From: Marinirhabdus gelatinilytica
Lineage (GTDB): Bacteria > Bacteroidota > Bacteroidia > Flavobacteriales > Flavobacteriaceae
Length of the DNA stretch: 64,000 bases
Assembly: GCF_003353425.1 (NCBI RefSeq)
Contig: NZ_QRAO01000001.1
Span: 372,001 to 436,000, forward strand
Reading direction: 5' to 3'
Positions 33,804-42,538 of this stretch are shown here, piece by piece. The notes beneath the pieces were generated by a model. The model ran no database searches, was not told the DNA's origin, and was given only the letters and a program-made list of their open reading frames with translations. The first letter of the stretch is position 1. Each line of letters opens with the position of its first letter. A program made the translations under genes and the position numbers.

Positions 33804-34670
33804 ATGGCAAAGAGTGAGAAACGTTCCAAAAAAATAAAGAAAAAGCTACTACACAAGTATCGCTTGGTTGTGCTCAATGAAGACACTTTCGAGGAGCGCT
33901 TTTCCTTTAAACTGAATAGGCTTAATGTATTTGTGTTCAGCACCATATTTGCGCTCGTGCTTATTATAGCCACTATCATCCTAATTGCTTTTACCCCATT
34001 ACGGGAATATATCCCAGGGTATTCCTCCACCAGCTTAAAACAAAAAGCAACCAATCTTGCCTATAAAACAGACTCGCTACAGCAAGAACTCGTCGTGAAC
34101 GAGCAATACCTTGCCTCGATACGTAAAGTGCTCACAGGGGACGTTAAAACAGTCGACTTCAATAAAGATTCTATCATTGAAGCTGCCAATATCGATGCAT
34201 CGCAGGTAAATCTGGAACCTTCTAAACAAGATTCACTGTTGCGGGAAAAAGTTGCGCGGGAAGATAAATATAACCCTTTAGCTGAAGCCGGTGATATTAA
34301 TATGGCGCTATTTGCACCCGTGAAAGGAACCATATCATCTCCATACGATCCAGAAGAGAAGCATTTTGCGGTGGATGTGGTTACTGTTAAAGATGCCCCG
34401 GTAAAAGCAGTGGCAGATGGAACCGTAATCTTTGCAGAGTGGACCGCTGAGACAGGCTATGTAATGATTATTGAGCACAGGAACAATATTATCTCAGCTT
34501 ACAAACACAATGCCTCCCTAAATAAAGAGCAGGGCGAACTGGTAACGGCCGGTGAGGTAATTGCCAAAGTGGGAAACACGGGAGATCTCACCACTGGTCC
34601 ACACCTCCATTTTGAACTTTGGAGCGATGGTTACCCCATAGACCCCACAAACTTTATAGATTTTGAATAG
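33804..34670 (+). CDS. M23 family metallopeptidase (LytM-type)
   Basis: 288 residues: a basic cytoplasmic start (KSEKRSKKIKKK), one membrane helix (about 43-63), a helical linker and a C-terminal M23/LytM domain (about 180-288). The zinc-binding residues are in KHFAVDVV (HxxxD) and HLHFE near 270. These enzymes or their inactive relatives act on peptidoglycan cross-links in the periplasm during division or envelope remodelling. The catalytic residues appear intact. It begins a unit with the GH3-family gene 3 bases downstream. Confidence 0.92.
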   Translation: MAKSEKRSKKIKKKLLHKYRLVVLNEDTFEERFSFKLNRLNVFVFSTIFALVLIIATIILIAFTPLREYIPGYSSTSLKQKATNLAYKTDSLQQELVVNEQYLASIRKVLTGDVKTVDFNKDSIIEAANIDASQVNLEPSKQDSLLREKVAREDKYNPLAEAGDINMALFAPVKGTISSPYDPEEKHFAVDVVTVKDAPVKAVADGTVIFAEWTAETGYVMIIEHRNNIISAYKHNASLNKEQGELVTAGEVIAKVGNTGDLTTGPHLHFELWSDGYPIDPTNFIDFE

Positions 34671-34673
34671 CCT

Positions 34674-36155
34674 ATGTCTTTAAAATCTTTTGCCGCCAAA
34701 ATATTTGCCAAGACCACGGTACGAAAAATCAGTCGTTGGTCTTCTAACCCTGTAAAAACCCAGCAAAAGGTTTTTAAAAAACTTATTGAAACAGCCGCAA
34801 ACACTAGCTTCGGGAAAGACCATGGTTTTTCTGAAATTTCTTCATACCATGATTTTGCAAAGCAGGTGCCCATTAGGGATTACGAAGCATTAAAGCCTTA
34901 TGTTGAAGAAGTTGTAAAGGGCCAGGAAAATATTCTCTGGCCAGGAAAACCACTCTATTTTGCCAAGACCTCTGGCACTACTTCTGGTGCAAAATATATC
35001 CCGTTGACCAAGGACTCCATGCCATCCCATCTACAAGGGGCGCGTAATGCCATGCTATGTTACATTAATGAAACTGGCAATGCAGACTTTGTGGATGGAA
35101 AAATGATTTTCTTGCAAGGTAGCCCAGAGATGACCGAAAAAAACGGCATACAGGTAGGCAGATTGTCCGGTATCGTGGCGCATTATGTCCCTAACTACCT
35201 TCAAAAAAACAGGCTCCCTAGTTGGGAAACAAATTGTATTGAGGACTGGGAAAAAAAGGTAGATGCCATTGTTGAAGAGACCAGAAACCAAGATATGCGC
35301 ATGATAAGCGGTATCCCATCGTGGGTACAGATGTATTTTGAAAAACTGAAGGTAAAAACCGGGAAGCCCGTAGGCGAACTATTCCCTAATTTTGAATTGT
35401 TCATTTACGGGGGGGTTAACTACGAACCCTATCGTGCAAAGTTTGAAGCGTTGATAGGTCGAAAAGTCCCAAGTATTGAGCTTTTCCCAGCTTCGGAAGG
35501 TTTCTTTGCCTTTCAGGATAGCCAGAAAGAAAAAGGCATGTTACTACAATTGAACAGCGGAATGTTCTTCGAGTTTGTGGAAGCAGACCAATTTTTTGAA
35601 GAAAACCCTAAGCGTCTTACCATTGGTGACGTACAGCTGGGCGTAAACTATGTACTACTGGTCTCAACCAACGCGGGATTATGGGCATATAATGTGGGAG
35701 ACACTGTTCAGTTTACTTCGGTGAAACCCTACAGGGTAATTGTTTCGGGGCGTATAAAACACTTTATTTCGGCATTTGGGGAACATGTGATAGGCAAGGA
35801 GGTAGAACAAGCTATAAACGAAGCCATGGAGACCTTTGGTTTCAGTATTTCAGAATTTACCGTAGCCCCTCAAACCAGTCCTCCCGAAGGCGAACTTCCC
35901 TACCACGAATGGCTCATCGAATTCGAGGACGAGCCCAAGCACCTTGACCAAATAGCCAAAAAGCTGGACGCATCAATGCAAGAACAAAACAGCTACTATT
36001 TCGATTTAATTGAAGGCAAAATCCTGCAGCCACTTAAAATCAAGGCATTGCCCAAAGATAGTTTTCAGAAATACATGAAATCGCAAGGGAAGCTGGGCGG
36101 CCAGAACAAAGTGCCCAGATTGTCCAACGACAGGAAGATTGCGGATAGGTTGTAG
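34674..36155 (+). CDS. GH3 auxin-responsive promoter family protein
   Basis: 493 residues, the GH3 family (adenylate-forming acyl-amido synthetases best known for conjugating plant hormones). Visible features: the adenylation P-loop-like phrase FAKTSGTTSGAKYIPLT near 100, ELFPASEGFFAFQD near 260, and the ATP-site region YNVGDTVQFTS near 340. Bacterial members exist in many Bacteroidota but have no assigned physiological substrate. The start is 3 bases after the M23 stop, so the two may share an mRNA. Nothing suggests recent transfer. Confidence 0.9.
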   Translation: MSLKSFAAKIFAKTTVRKISRWSSNPVKTQQKVFKKLIETAANTSFGKDHGFSEISSYHDFAKQVPIRDYEALKPYVEEVVKGQENILWPGKPLYFAKTSGTTSGAKYIPLTKDSMPSHLQGARNAMLCYINETGNADFVDGKMIFLQGSPEMTEKNGIQVGRLSGIVAHYVPNYLQKNRLPSWETNCIEDWEKKVDAIVEETRNQDMRMISGIPSWVQMYFEKLKVKTGKPVGELFPNFELFIYGGVNYEPYRAKFEALIGRKVPSIELFPASEGFFAFQDSQKEKGMLLQLNSGMFFEFVEADQFFEENPKRLTIGDVQLGVNYVLLVSTNAGLWAYNVGDTVQFTSVKPYRVIVSGRIKHFISAFGEHVIGKEVEQAINEAMETFGFSISEFTVAPQTSPPEGELPYHEWLIEFEDEPKHLDQIAKKLDASMQEQNSYYFDLIEGKILQPLKIKALPKDSFQKYMKSQGKLGGQNKVPRLSNDRKIADRL

Positions 36156-36379
36156 AGGGTAGTATACTAGCTATTTCGCTCGTTCTTTTCAATAAGCGAT
36201 GAGCGAGGGAGAGTCCTTGCGGGTTTCTTGGGATGGTGCGTTGGCAACCCGAAAGGTCTTAGCTCGGGTGCACTCCAGGACGGTACGAAAACAAAAGTTA
36301 TTCCCGAAACCCTATCAGACAGACTTAGCTACCTTTGCTATTCTGCTGTTATATTTTCATAGCTCGCCCCAGCCCTAAA

Positions 36380-36401
36380 GGGTGCTTGTGCTCCCTTTTT
36401 T
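36380..36401 (+). terminator. Terminator-like hairpin in the GH3-DUF6909 gap
   Basis: GGGTGC and GCTCCC pair (one internal mismatch) around a TTGT loop and are followed by six T residues. It lies 43 bases after a -7 box. Confidence 0.55.
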
Positions 36402-36466
36402 ATCATTATTTAACCGCTACCAACAAAAATTTACCAACTCACCAATTCACCAATTCACCAAACCCC

Positions 36467-36474
36467 TATCTTTG
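36467..36474 (+). promoter_or_regulatory. -7 element (TATCTTTG) for the DUF6909 gene
   Basis: Exact TAnnTTTG match ending 8 bases before the ATG at 36483, implying a leaderless or near-leaderless mRNA. Confidence 0.5.
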
Positions 36475-36482
36475 CAACCAAT

Positions 36483-38165
36483 ATGAGTTTGATAAACACA
36501 CACAAAAGAACACGTGCACAGGAAAGTACGGGAGCTATAGAGCGTTTGTACATCACCATGCGTCATTTGTTCAATCGTGGGTTCTATAAGCCCATGGGGG
36601 TTTCTGGAGAGACGCTGCGAGAGTCCTTGCTTATCTTGCGTCCAGAGATATACGGCAGCATTGCCGAAGATAAAATAGAACTCCAGGGCTTATTGTATGT
36701 GATGGACCGTCTGCCCTTTGGTATTGAGGAATGTACCTACATAAACCTTACCAGTGACGAGGGCTATGCCAATTCACATTTTGAACCCATTATCCCAGCA
36801 AAACGACGTCGTAATTGCTATCGCATAGACGAAGAACAGATGAATATTGAGGTTACCCGTGGCCGTTCGGAGATTTATGATGTGTTAACGCACCTTACCT
36901 TCTTGTACATAGAGTCCCATAAAATAATGAGGCAAGTGGTGATCAATGAAGAGGGACATGTAATACGCGACTGGAAAAAACTGGAGGCAGCTGTTACAAA
37001 AAAAGGAAAACTTACACAGGAAGAGAAAGAAGTAGCCCTTACCCATACCGCTAGTTTCTTGGGCCGCACCTTTGATGAGGTAAAAAGTGTTTTTCCTTTG
37101 TTTGCAAGTGATGAAAACCCCAATAGGTTTTTCAACATTATTTATTACCTGGGAAAACTGGCTATTGAAGAGGCGTTAAAGGACCAAAAACGCATTATTA
37201 CCTTTAGCCCAGTACTCCGTGAGCGATTGGGGCACCACATCCACGGTGAAAAATGGGCCAGGAACATTAAGCAAACACTGGCAGATAAAGGCCTGTTGAA
37301 ACGTCCCATCCACGTGATAAGCGCTAATATGCACAGCGTGATGAACACGCTGTTCGCCAACACAGCACTGTCCACCGAGGCAAAAAAACTGAAGGGACTA
37401 CAGCTTTTTGAAGCCCTTAGCAGCAGTAAGAACAAGAAGCTGCGGGACAAGGTTTTCAAAAGAGCTTCAGAAAACGGGATGGTGTATCTAGAAGATTCCA
37501 GCGGGACAAATATTAATGTACAAGTGTTCGACACAGCACAATTTCCACAGGAGATTTACAAGCATTCAGAAAAAGAAATAGAGGAAAAACCCGTAATTAT
37601 TGTCATGGACTATGCTTTTGGTGAACAAGCCTATGAAACCATGGACGAGTTGCTGAAGCCTTTTAGAGACGAAAAAGGAAGCCAACATTTTATGAACGTT
37701 GTTTCGGTGAGCATAATGGGAAAAGCTGGTATCTTGGAAGGGGGGAAGGGAGATGTTATGATACCTTCGGCCCATGTGTTTGAGGGCACGGCAGATAATT
37801 ACCCTTTTAAAAACAAATTGAAAAAGTCTCATTTTGCTGAAGACGACCTTAACGTTTGCACGGGCACGATGATTACCGTTTTGGGAACATCGTTACAGAA
37901 TAGGGACATCCTGAAATTTTTCCACGAAAGTACCTGGAATGTCATAGGGCTTGAAATGGAAGGTGCACATTACCAAAAGGCCATCCAGGCCGCTGCAAAA
38001 ATCAGGGGAAGTATTAGTGCCAAGACCAAAGTACGTTATGCGTATTACGCAAGTGATAATCCATTGGAAACAGGTAGCACTTTAGCGAGTGGTGGTTTGG
38101 GTACCAGTGGCGTAAAACCCACCTATAAAATCACCGAAAAAATGTTAAATCAAATTTTAGAATAA
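36483..38165 (+). CDS. DUF6909 family protein, nucleoside-phosphorylase-like C-terminus
   Basis: 560 residues, Bacteroidota-specific DUF6909. The N-terminal half is helical and uncharacterised (RLYITMRHLFNRGFYKPMG; EIYDVLTHLTFLYIE). From about residue 360 the sequence reads like a Rossmann-type nucleosidase/phosphorylase: VIIVMDYAFGEQ, SIMGKAGILEGGKGDVMIPS, HVFEGTADNYPF, VIGLEMEGAHYQKAI and YYASDNPLETGST. The EMEGA phrase corresponds to the purine-nucleoside/MTA-type nucleosidase ribose-binding motif. That domain assignment is inference. It is followed after 14 bases by rfbB, though the two look unrelated. Confidence 0.83.
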   Translation: MSLINTHKRTRAQESTGAIERLYITMRHLFNRGFYKPMGVSGETLRESLLILRPEIYGSIAEDKIELQGLLYVMDRLPFGIEECTYINLTSDEGYANSHFEPIIPAKRRRNCYRIDEEQMNIEVTRGRSEIYDVLTHLTFLYIESHKIMRQVVINEEGHVIRDWKKLEAAVTKKGKLTQEEKEVALTHTASFLGRTFDEVKSVFPLFASDENPNRFFNIIYYLGKLAIEEALKDQKRIITFSPVLRERLGHHIHGEKWARNIKQTLADKGLLKRPIHVISANMHSVMNTLFANTALSTEAKKLKGLQLFEALSSSKNKKLRDKVFKRASENGMVYLEDSSGTNINVQVFDTAQFPQEIYKHSEKEIEEKPVIIVMDYAFGEQAYETMDELLKPFRDEKGSQHFMNVVSVSIMGKAGILEGGKGDVMIPSAHVFEGTADNYPFKNKLKKSHFAEDDLNVCTGTMITVLGTSLQNRDILKFFHESTWNVIGLEMEGAHYQKAIQAAAKIRGSISAKTKVRYAYYASDNPLETGSTLASGGLGTSGVKPTYKITEKMLNQILE

Positions 38166-38179
38166 CCTAAATATATATT

Positions 38180-39205
38180 TTGAAAAACAATAAAGTATTA
38201 CTCACAGGGGGCGCAGGGTTTATAGGCTCCAATTATGTACAACATGCAATGGAAAACACCCAAGACGAAATTTTTGTCTTGGACAAGCTTACATATGCAG
38301 GAAGTTTACAAAATTTAGAGGGCTGTTTGGGAGAGAACGGAGCTTTTTTTATCAAAGGGGATATTTGTGATGATGCCTTTGTAAAATCACTTTTTGAGAC
38401 GCATCAATTTAATCGCGTGATACATTTTGCAGCCGAAAGCCATGTAGATAATTCCATTACCGGTCCAGCAGCTTTTATTGAGACCAATATTGTGGGCACG
38501 TTCAATTTGCTTCAAAATGCCTACAAACTTTGGATGGATGGTCCCAATAGACTTAAAGATGAGTTTAATGACGCCAGATTCCTTCACGTTTCAACAGACG
38601 AGGTATATGGAACCCTTGGCGAAACGGGTCTTTTTACCGAGGAGACCCCGTATGCGCCCAACAGTCCGTACAGTGCGTCCAAGGCCTCTTCAGACTTTAT
38701 AGTACGCAGTTATTTCCACACGTACGGAATGCCGGTTGTTACAACCAACTGCTCCAACAATTATGGCCCTAACCAACATAAAGAAAAATTGATACCAACC
38801 ATTATCCGTAAAGCAATTTCTGGCGAGGACATCCCTATTTACGGCGATGGAAAGAACATACGTGATTGGTTGTACGTGATGGATCACTGCAAAGGGATAC
38901 AATTGGCATTGGACAAGGGTAAACTGGGTGAAACCTACAACATTGGTGGTCGTAACGAGCGACAAAACCTTTATATTGCACATACTATTTGCGATTTATT
39001 GGATGAAATGCAGCCCAAAGGAGAAACTGAAAGTTACCGTGACCAAATTCGTTTCGTGACCGATAGACCCGGCCATGACTTTAGATATGCTATCGACGCT
39101 TCAAAAATTGAAGGCGAATTGGGATGGGAAGCCGAAGAAAATTTTGAGAGCGGCATAAAGAAAACCATTGCGTGGTATTTGAACAACAAAGAGCGACTTT
39201 TATGA
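38180..39205 (+). CDS. rfbB: dTDP-glucose 4,6-dehydratase
   Basis: 341 residues of the extended SDR family; converts dTDP-glucose to dTDP-4-keto-6-deoxyglucose, second step of dTDP-L-rhamnose synthesis. Motifs: TGGAGFIGSNYV (NAD-binding) at residues 9-20, HVSTDEVYG near 137 and the catalytic YSASKASSD near 167. It starts at a TTG (38180); no ATG is available nearby and the protein aligns from its start. It heads the polysaccharide locus and is separated from rfbA by an 85-bp gap that contains partly self-complementary sequence. Confidence 0.96.
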   Translation: MKNNKVLLTGGAGFIGSNYVQHAMENTQDEIFVLDKLTYAGSLQNLEGCLGENGAFFIKGDICDDAFVKSLFETHQFNRVIHFAAESHVDNSITGPAAFIETNIVGTFNLLQNAYKLWMDGPNRLKDEFNDARFLHVSTDEVYGTLGETGLFTEETPYAPNSPYSASKASSDFIVRSYFHTYGMPVVTTNCSNNYGPNQHKEKLIPTIIRKAISGEDIPIYGDGKNIRDWLYVMDHCKGIQLALDKGKLGETYNIGGRNERQNLYIAHTICDLLDEMQPKGETESYRDQIRFVTDRPGHDFRYAIDASKIEGELGWEAEENFESGIKKTIAWYLNNKERLL

Positions 39206-39290
39206 AATGCCCACTAAAAAATTTTGCAAATCTATCCGGGATGGACAAAGAAGGCGTCCCATCTTCCGGTCTATCAAATATTAAATACAT

Positions 39291-40145
39291 ATGAAAGGAA
39301 TAATTTTAGCCGGAGGATCTGGCACAAGGCTCCACCCACTCACCCTTGCCGTGAGTAAGCAATTGATGCCCGTGTACGATAAGCCTATGATTTATTATCC
39401 CCTATCAACACTCATGTATGCTGGGATTAATGAAATATTGATTATTTCTACTCCCCAGGATCTCCCACTGTTCAAAAAGTTATTGGGTGATGGTAAACAG
39501 TTGGGCTGTAATTTTCAATACGCAGAACAGGCCCACCCTAATGGTTTGGCAGAAGCTTTTATTATAGGTCGTGATTTTATTGGGAACGATAAAGTTGCTT
39601 TAATCTTGGGAGACAACATTTTTTACGGTTCTGGTTTAAAAGAACTGTTGCAGCAAAACAATAATCCGGATGGCGGTATAATCTACGCCTATCACGTACA
39701 TGACCCAGAGCGATATGGTGTGGTAGATTTTGACGATGAAGGCAAAGCCCTTTCTATAGAAGAAAAACCCAAGAATCCAAAATCTAACTATGCAGTGCCC
39801 GGCATCTATTTTTACGACAATACAGTCGTAGCGATTGCACAAAATATACAGCCCAGCGCAAGGGGAGAGCTTGAAATAACCGATGTTAACAACGAATACC
39901 TAAAACAAGGAAAACTTAATGTAAGCATCCTGGACAAGGGAATCGCTTGGCTGGATACCGGTACTTTTGCCTCCCTGATGCAAGCCGCCCAATTTGTTGA
40001 GGTTATTGAAGAGCGCCAAGGCTTAAAGATTGGTGCTATAGAAGAGGCTGCCTACGAAATGGGCTATATTAACAAAAAACAATTACAAAAACTGGCCGAG
40101 CCCTTATTAAAGAGTGGCTACGGAAAACCACTGTTAGACCTATAA
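39291..40145 (+). CDS. rfbA: Glucose-1-phosphate thymidylyltransferase
   Basis: 284 residues; joins glucose-1-phosphate and dTTP to make dTDP-glucose, first step of dTDP-rhamnose synthesis. It begins [18 protein letters not shown] with the nucleotidyltransferase signature and continues with [12 protein letters not shown] and [10 protein letters not shown]. The C-terminal [13 protein letters not shown] is the usual helical tail. It lies 5 bases before rfbC and between the other rfb genes, confirming the assignment. Confidence 0.97.
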   Translation: MKGIILAGGSGTRLHPLTLAVSKQLMPVYDKPMIYYPLSTLMYAGINEILIISTPQDLPLFKKLLGDGKQLGCNFQYAEQAHPNGLAEAFIIGRDFIGNDKVALILGDNIFYGSGLKELLQQNNNPDGGIIYAYHVHDPERYGVVDFDDEGKALSIEEKPKNPKSNYAVPGIYFYDNTVVAIAQNIQPSARGELEITDVNNEYLKQGKLNVSILDKGIAWLDTGTFASLMQAAQFVEVIEERQGLKIGAIEEAAYEMGYINKKQLQKLAEPLLKSGYGKPLLDL

Positions 40146-40150
40146 ATATT

Positions 40151-40696
40151 TTGGAACTACGACCCACCCCCCTAAAAGACTGTTTTATAGTAATACCCAG
40201 GGCCTTTAAGGACCCGCGAGGTACTTTTTGTGAAACCTACAACCAACAAGCCTTTAAAAAAGTTACGGGGTTGGACATACATTTTGTACAGGACAACCAG
40301 AGTACCTCAAGGAGAGGGGTGCTGCGGGGGTTACATTTTCAAAAAGGGAATATGGCACAGGCCAAATTGGTCAGGGCCATCCAGGGAAGGGTGCTGGATA
40401 TTGTGGTAGACATCAGGAATGAATCTGAAACCTTTGGGCAATCCTTCTCCATAGAATTGACTGCCGAGAACCGAAAACAGCTCTTTGTCCCCCGTGGTTT
40501 TGCACATGGGTTCATCACGTTATCTGAAACTTCGGTTTTTGGGTATAAATGTGATAATTTTTATGATGCTTCCAGCGAGAGCGGAATTATCTATAACGAC
40601 GCAACCTTGGCACTGGATTGGCATCTTCCCGATGAAGAATTTATAGTTTCAGAAAAAGACCTTCTACTTCCTAGCTTTAAGGAAGCTATTGTATGA
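40151..40696 (+). CDS. rfbC: dTDP-4-dehydrorhamnose 3,5-epimerase
   Basis: 181 residues, RmlC cupin-fold epimerase acting on dTDP-4-keto-6-deoxyglucose. Characteristic: VIPRAFKDPRGTF, DNQSTSRRGVLRGLHFQ with the catalytic His, LVRAIQGRVLDIVVDIR, and FVPRGFAHGFITLS. The start is a TTG (40151), as for rfbB; the next in-frame ATG would remove the conserved N-terminus. The 3' end overlaps rfbD as ATGA, indicating coupled translation. Confidence 0.96.
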   Translation: MELRPTPLKDCFIVIPRAFKDPRGTFCETYNQQAFKKVTGLDIHFVQDNQSTSRRGVLRGLHFQKGNMAQAKLVRAIQGRVLDIVVDIRNESETFGQSFSIELTAENRKQLFVPRGFAHGFITLSETSVFGYKCDNFYDASSESGIIYNDATLALDWHLPDEEFIVSEKDLLLPSFKEAIV

Positions 40697-41553
40697 AAAA
40701 GATTTTGGTAACAGGCGCAAATGGGCAATTGGGGAGGTGCATACAAGACGCTTCAAAAAACCAAGCGGGGTTGCAGTTTGTGTTTGCCACCAAAGAAGGG
40801 CTGGATATCACTGAAGTAGATTCGATTAAAGCCTATTTCAGTAAACAAGGTTTTGATTATTGCATCAACACCGCTGCATACACCAATGTAGATCAAGCTG
40901 AAAAGGAAACCGAAGCAGCGTTCCAGATAAATGCTGAAGGGGCTAAAAACCTAGCCGACATTTGTGCTGAGAACGATACAACCCTTATACACATTTCAAC
41001 AGATTATGTGTTTGATGGTGAAAAAGAAAGTCCTTATGTGGAGACGGACGCCACCAACCCCATAAACGTATATGGGGCCTCAAAACTGAAAGGGGAGCAG
41101 TTTATCCGGGGTATATGTAAAAAGTATTACGTACTAAGGACTTCGTGGCTGTATAGCCAATACGGGCACAATTTTTTAAAGACAATACAAAAGCACGCGA
41201 TAGCTGGAAACCCATTGACCATTACCACGGAACAAACAGGCACGCCAACCAATGCCAACGACCTGGCACGGATAATCCTAAAGATTATCCACAAGGATCC
41301 TAAAAAATATGGTGTATATCATGCCAGTAATGGCGGAAGCACTACTTGGTTCGGGTTTGCAAAAGAGATAGTGGCACAGTTGGGCTTAACAGCAAAAACA
41401 ACCCTTGCAGAAACCGACTATTATCCTACATTTGCAAAACGGCCCAAGAACAGTGTGTTGACCACCAAAAAGGTCACAGAAACATTTAATGTTTTCGTTA
41501 AAGACTGGGAAAAGAGTTTGCAATCGGTTATTTCAATACAAGAAACAACATAA
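40693..41553 (+). CDS. rfbD: dTDP-4-dehydrorhamnose reductase
   Basis: 286 residues, RmlD SDR enzyme making dTDP-L-rhamnose from the 4-keto sugar. Motifs: VTGANGQLGRCI near residue 6, STDYVFDG near 113, the catalytic Y-x3-K in VYGASKLKGE near 135 and RTSWLYSQYGHNF. It completes a full rfbBACD set, so the locus can make L-rhamnose donors on its own. The Wzz-like gene begins 9 bases downstream. Confidence 0.96.
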   Translation: MKKILVTGANGQLGRCIQDASKNQAGLQFVFATKEGLDITEVDSIKAYFSKQGFDYCINTAAYTNVDQAEKETEAAFQINAEGAKNLADICAENDTTLIHISTDYVFDGEKESPYVETDATNPINVYGASKLKGEQFIRGICKKYYVLRTSWLYSQYGHNFLKTIQKHAIAGNPLTITTEQTGTPTNANDLARIILKIIHKDPKKYGVYHASNGGSTTWFGFAKEIVAQLGLTAKTTLAETDYYPTFAKRPKNSVLTTKKVTETFNVFVKDWEKSLQSVISIQETT

Positions 41554-41562
41554 TATAAAGTT

Positions 41563-42534
41563 ATGGCAAAAGAACATCACGACGAAGTAGATTTGGTGTA
41601 CGTCATCAAAAAAATCAAAGAAATTATTAAGGGATGGATAGTCCTTTTGTTCAAGGCAATCGATTTTGCCCTGAAATTTTGGTTCATAATTCTCGCTTTG
41701 ATTTTGATAGGCTTTGGGTTGGGTTGGTATAAGGTTAAAGATCAGAAACCCTCCCGTAAGGCAACAGTAGTTGCCAAACTTAACTATGAGCTGTTCCCTT
41801 ATGTTGAAAACGCAACCTTATTGTATAACTCTAAAGCAAAGAAATACGACTCATTATTCTTAAAGCCATTGGGAATGAACCACTGGAACCCCCAAGTGAA
41901 GGAAGTAATGATTGAGCCCATCGTTGATTTTAAGGACATTACGGATGATTATCAAATAAACGAGCGTAGTCTTGACATGTTGTTGAACAGGATGGAGTTT
42001 GACGAAGAAACACCCCTGAATGATATCCTCGCTAAAAAATACGATTATTTCAAATTTGATATCTCTCTTTCTGGATACGCAACACCTGAGGACGTCCAAC
42101 GCTTTTTTGATTTCTTGAACAACGACCCAGAACTGGCCGAATACAAAAAAGTAGCCCAACAAAGTATGCGAGAGCAAATTGAGCATAATAAAAAGAGCCT
42201 CTCATTAATAGATGGTGTTTTTGAAAGTTATCTCAGCACCGAAAATGGAGGAACAGACATAGGCCCAAGAGACAAAGGGTTTGACCTCAACGAACTTATG
42301 GATGCAAAGCTGCTGGTTCAAGATAGAAATCAAATCTTAAAAGATGAAATTGTTCTATCACAGGACATCGTGGTTCCACTTCACGAGATCAGGACTCGAG
42401 ATGCAGATGGCAGATTACTGAACAAAAAACATATAATATACCCTATACTTTTTGTATTTGTATTCTTCCTCTTGGCATACACACGCTATGTATACCTGTA
42501 CTTAAGAGACGTAGCGAAAGAAAACCAAGGGTAG
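41563..42534 (+). CDS. Wzz-like chain-length determinant family protein
   Basis: 323 residues with two membrane helices, at about 40-62 (FWFIILALILIGFGLGW) and 288-310 (YPILFVFVFFLLAYTR), and a periplasmic part of about 225 residues between them. This is the Wzz/PCP layout, although the loop sequence is only weakly like known chain-length regulators. It lacks a cytoplasmic kinase domain. Wzz-like proteins set the length of polysaccharide chains; here a regulator for the nearby Wzy polymerases is the natural reading. It sits between rfbD and wecB with gaps of 9 and 4 bases. Confidence 0.72.
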   Translation: MAKEHHDEVDLVYVIKKIKEIIKGWIVLLFKAIDFALKFWFIILALILIGFGLGWYKVKDQKPSRKATVVAKLNYELFPYVENATLLYNSKAKKYDSLFLKPLGMNHWNPQVKEVMIEPIVDFKDITDDYQINERSLDMLLNRMEFDEETPLNDILAKKYDYFKFDISLSGYATPEDVQRFFDFLNNDPELAEYKKVAQQSMREQIEHNKKSLSLIDGVFESYLSTENGGTDIGPRDKGFDLNELMDAKLLVQDRNQILKDEIVLSQDIVVPLHEIRTRDADGRLLNKKHIIYPILFVFVFFLLAYTRYVYLYLRDVAKENQG

Positions 42535-42538
42535 TTCT

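Larger units (their letters stand above)
36156..36482 (+). other. Intergenic region with two promoter-like boxes and one terminator
   Basis: 327 bp with no gene. Its first part (about 36165-36290) is unusually GC-rich for this genome and has pairing potential (CGGGTT at 36219 with AACCCG at 36247). A -7 box TACCTTTG (36330-36337) is followed by a terminator-like hairpin (36380-36401), which could delimit a short RNA of about 55-60 nt. A short tandem CACCAATT repeat (36440-36460) and the -7 box of DUF6909 (36467-36474) follow. Confidence 0.45.
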
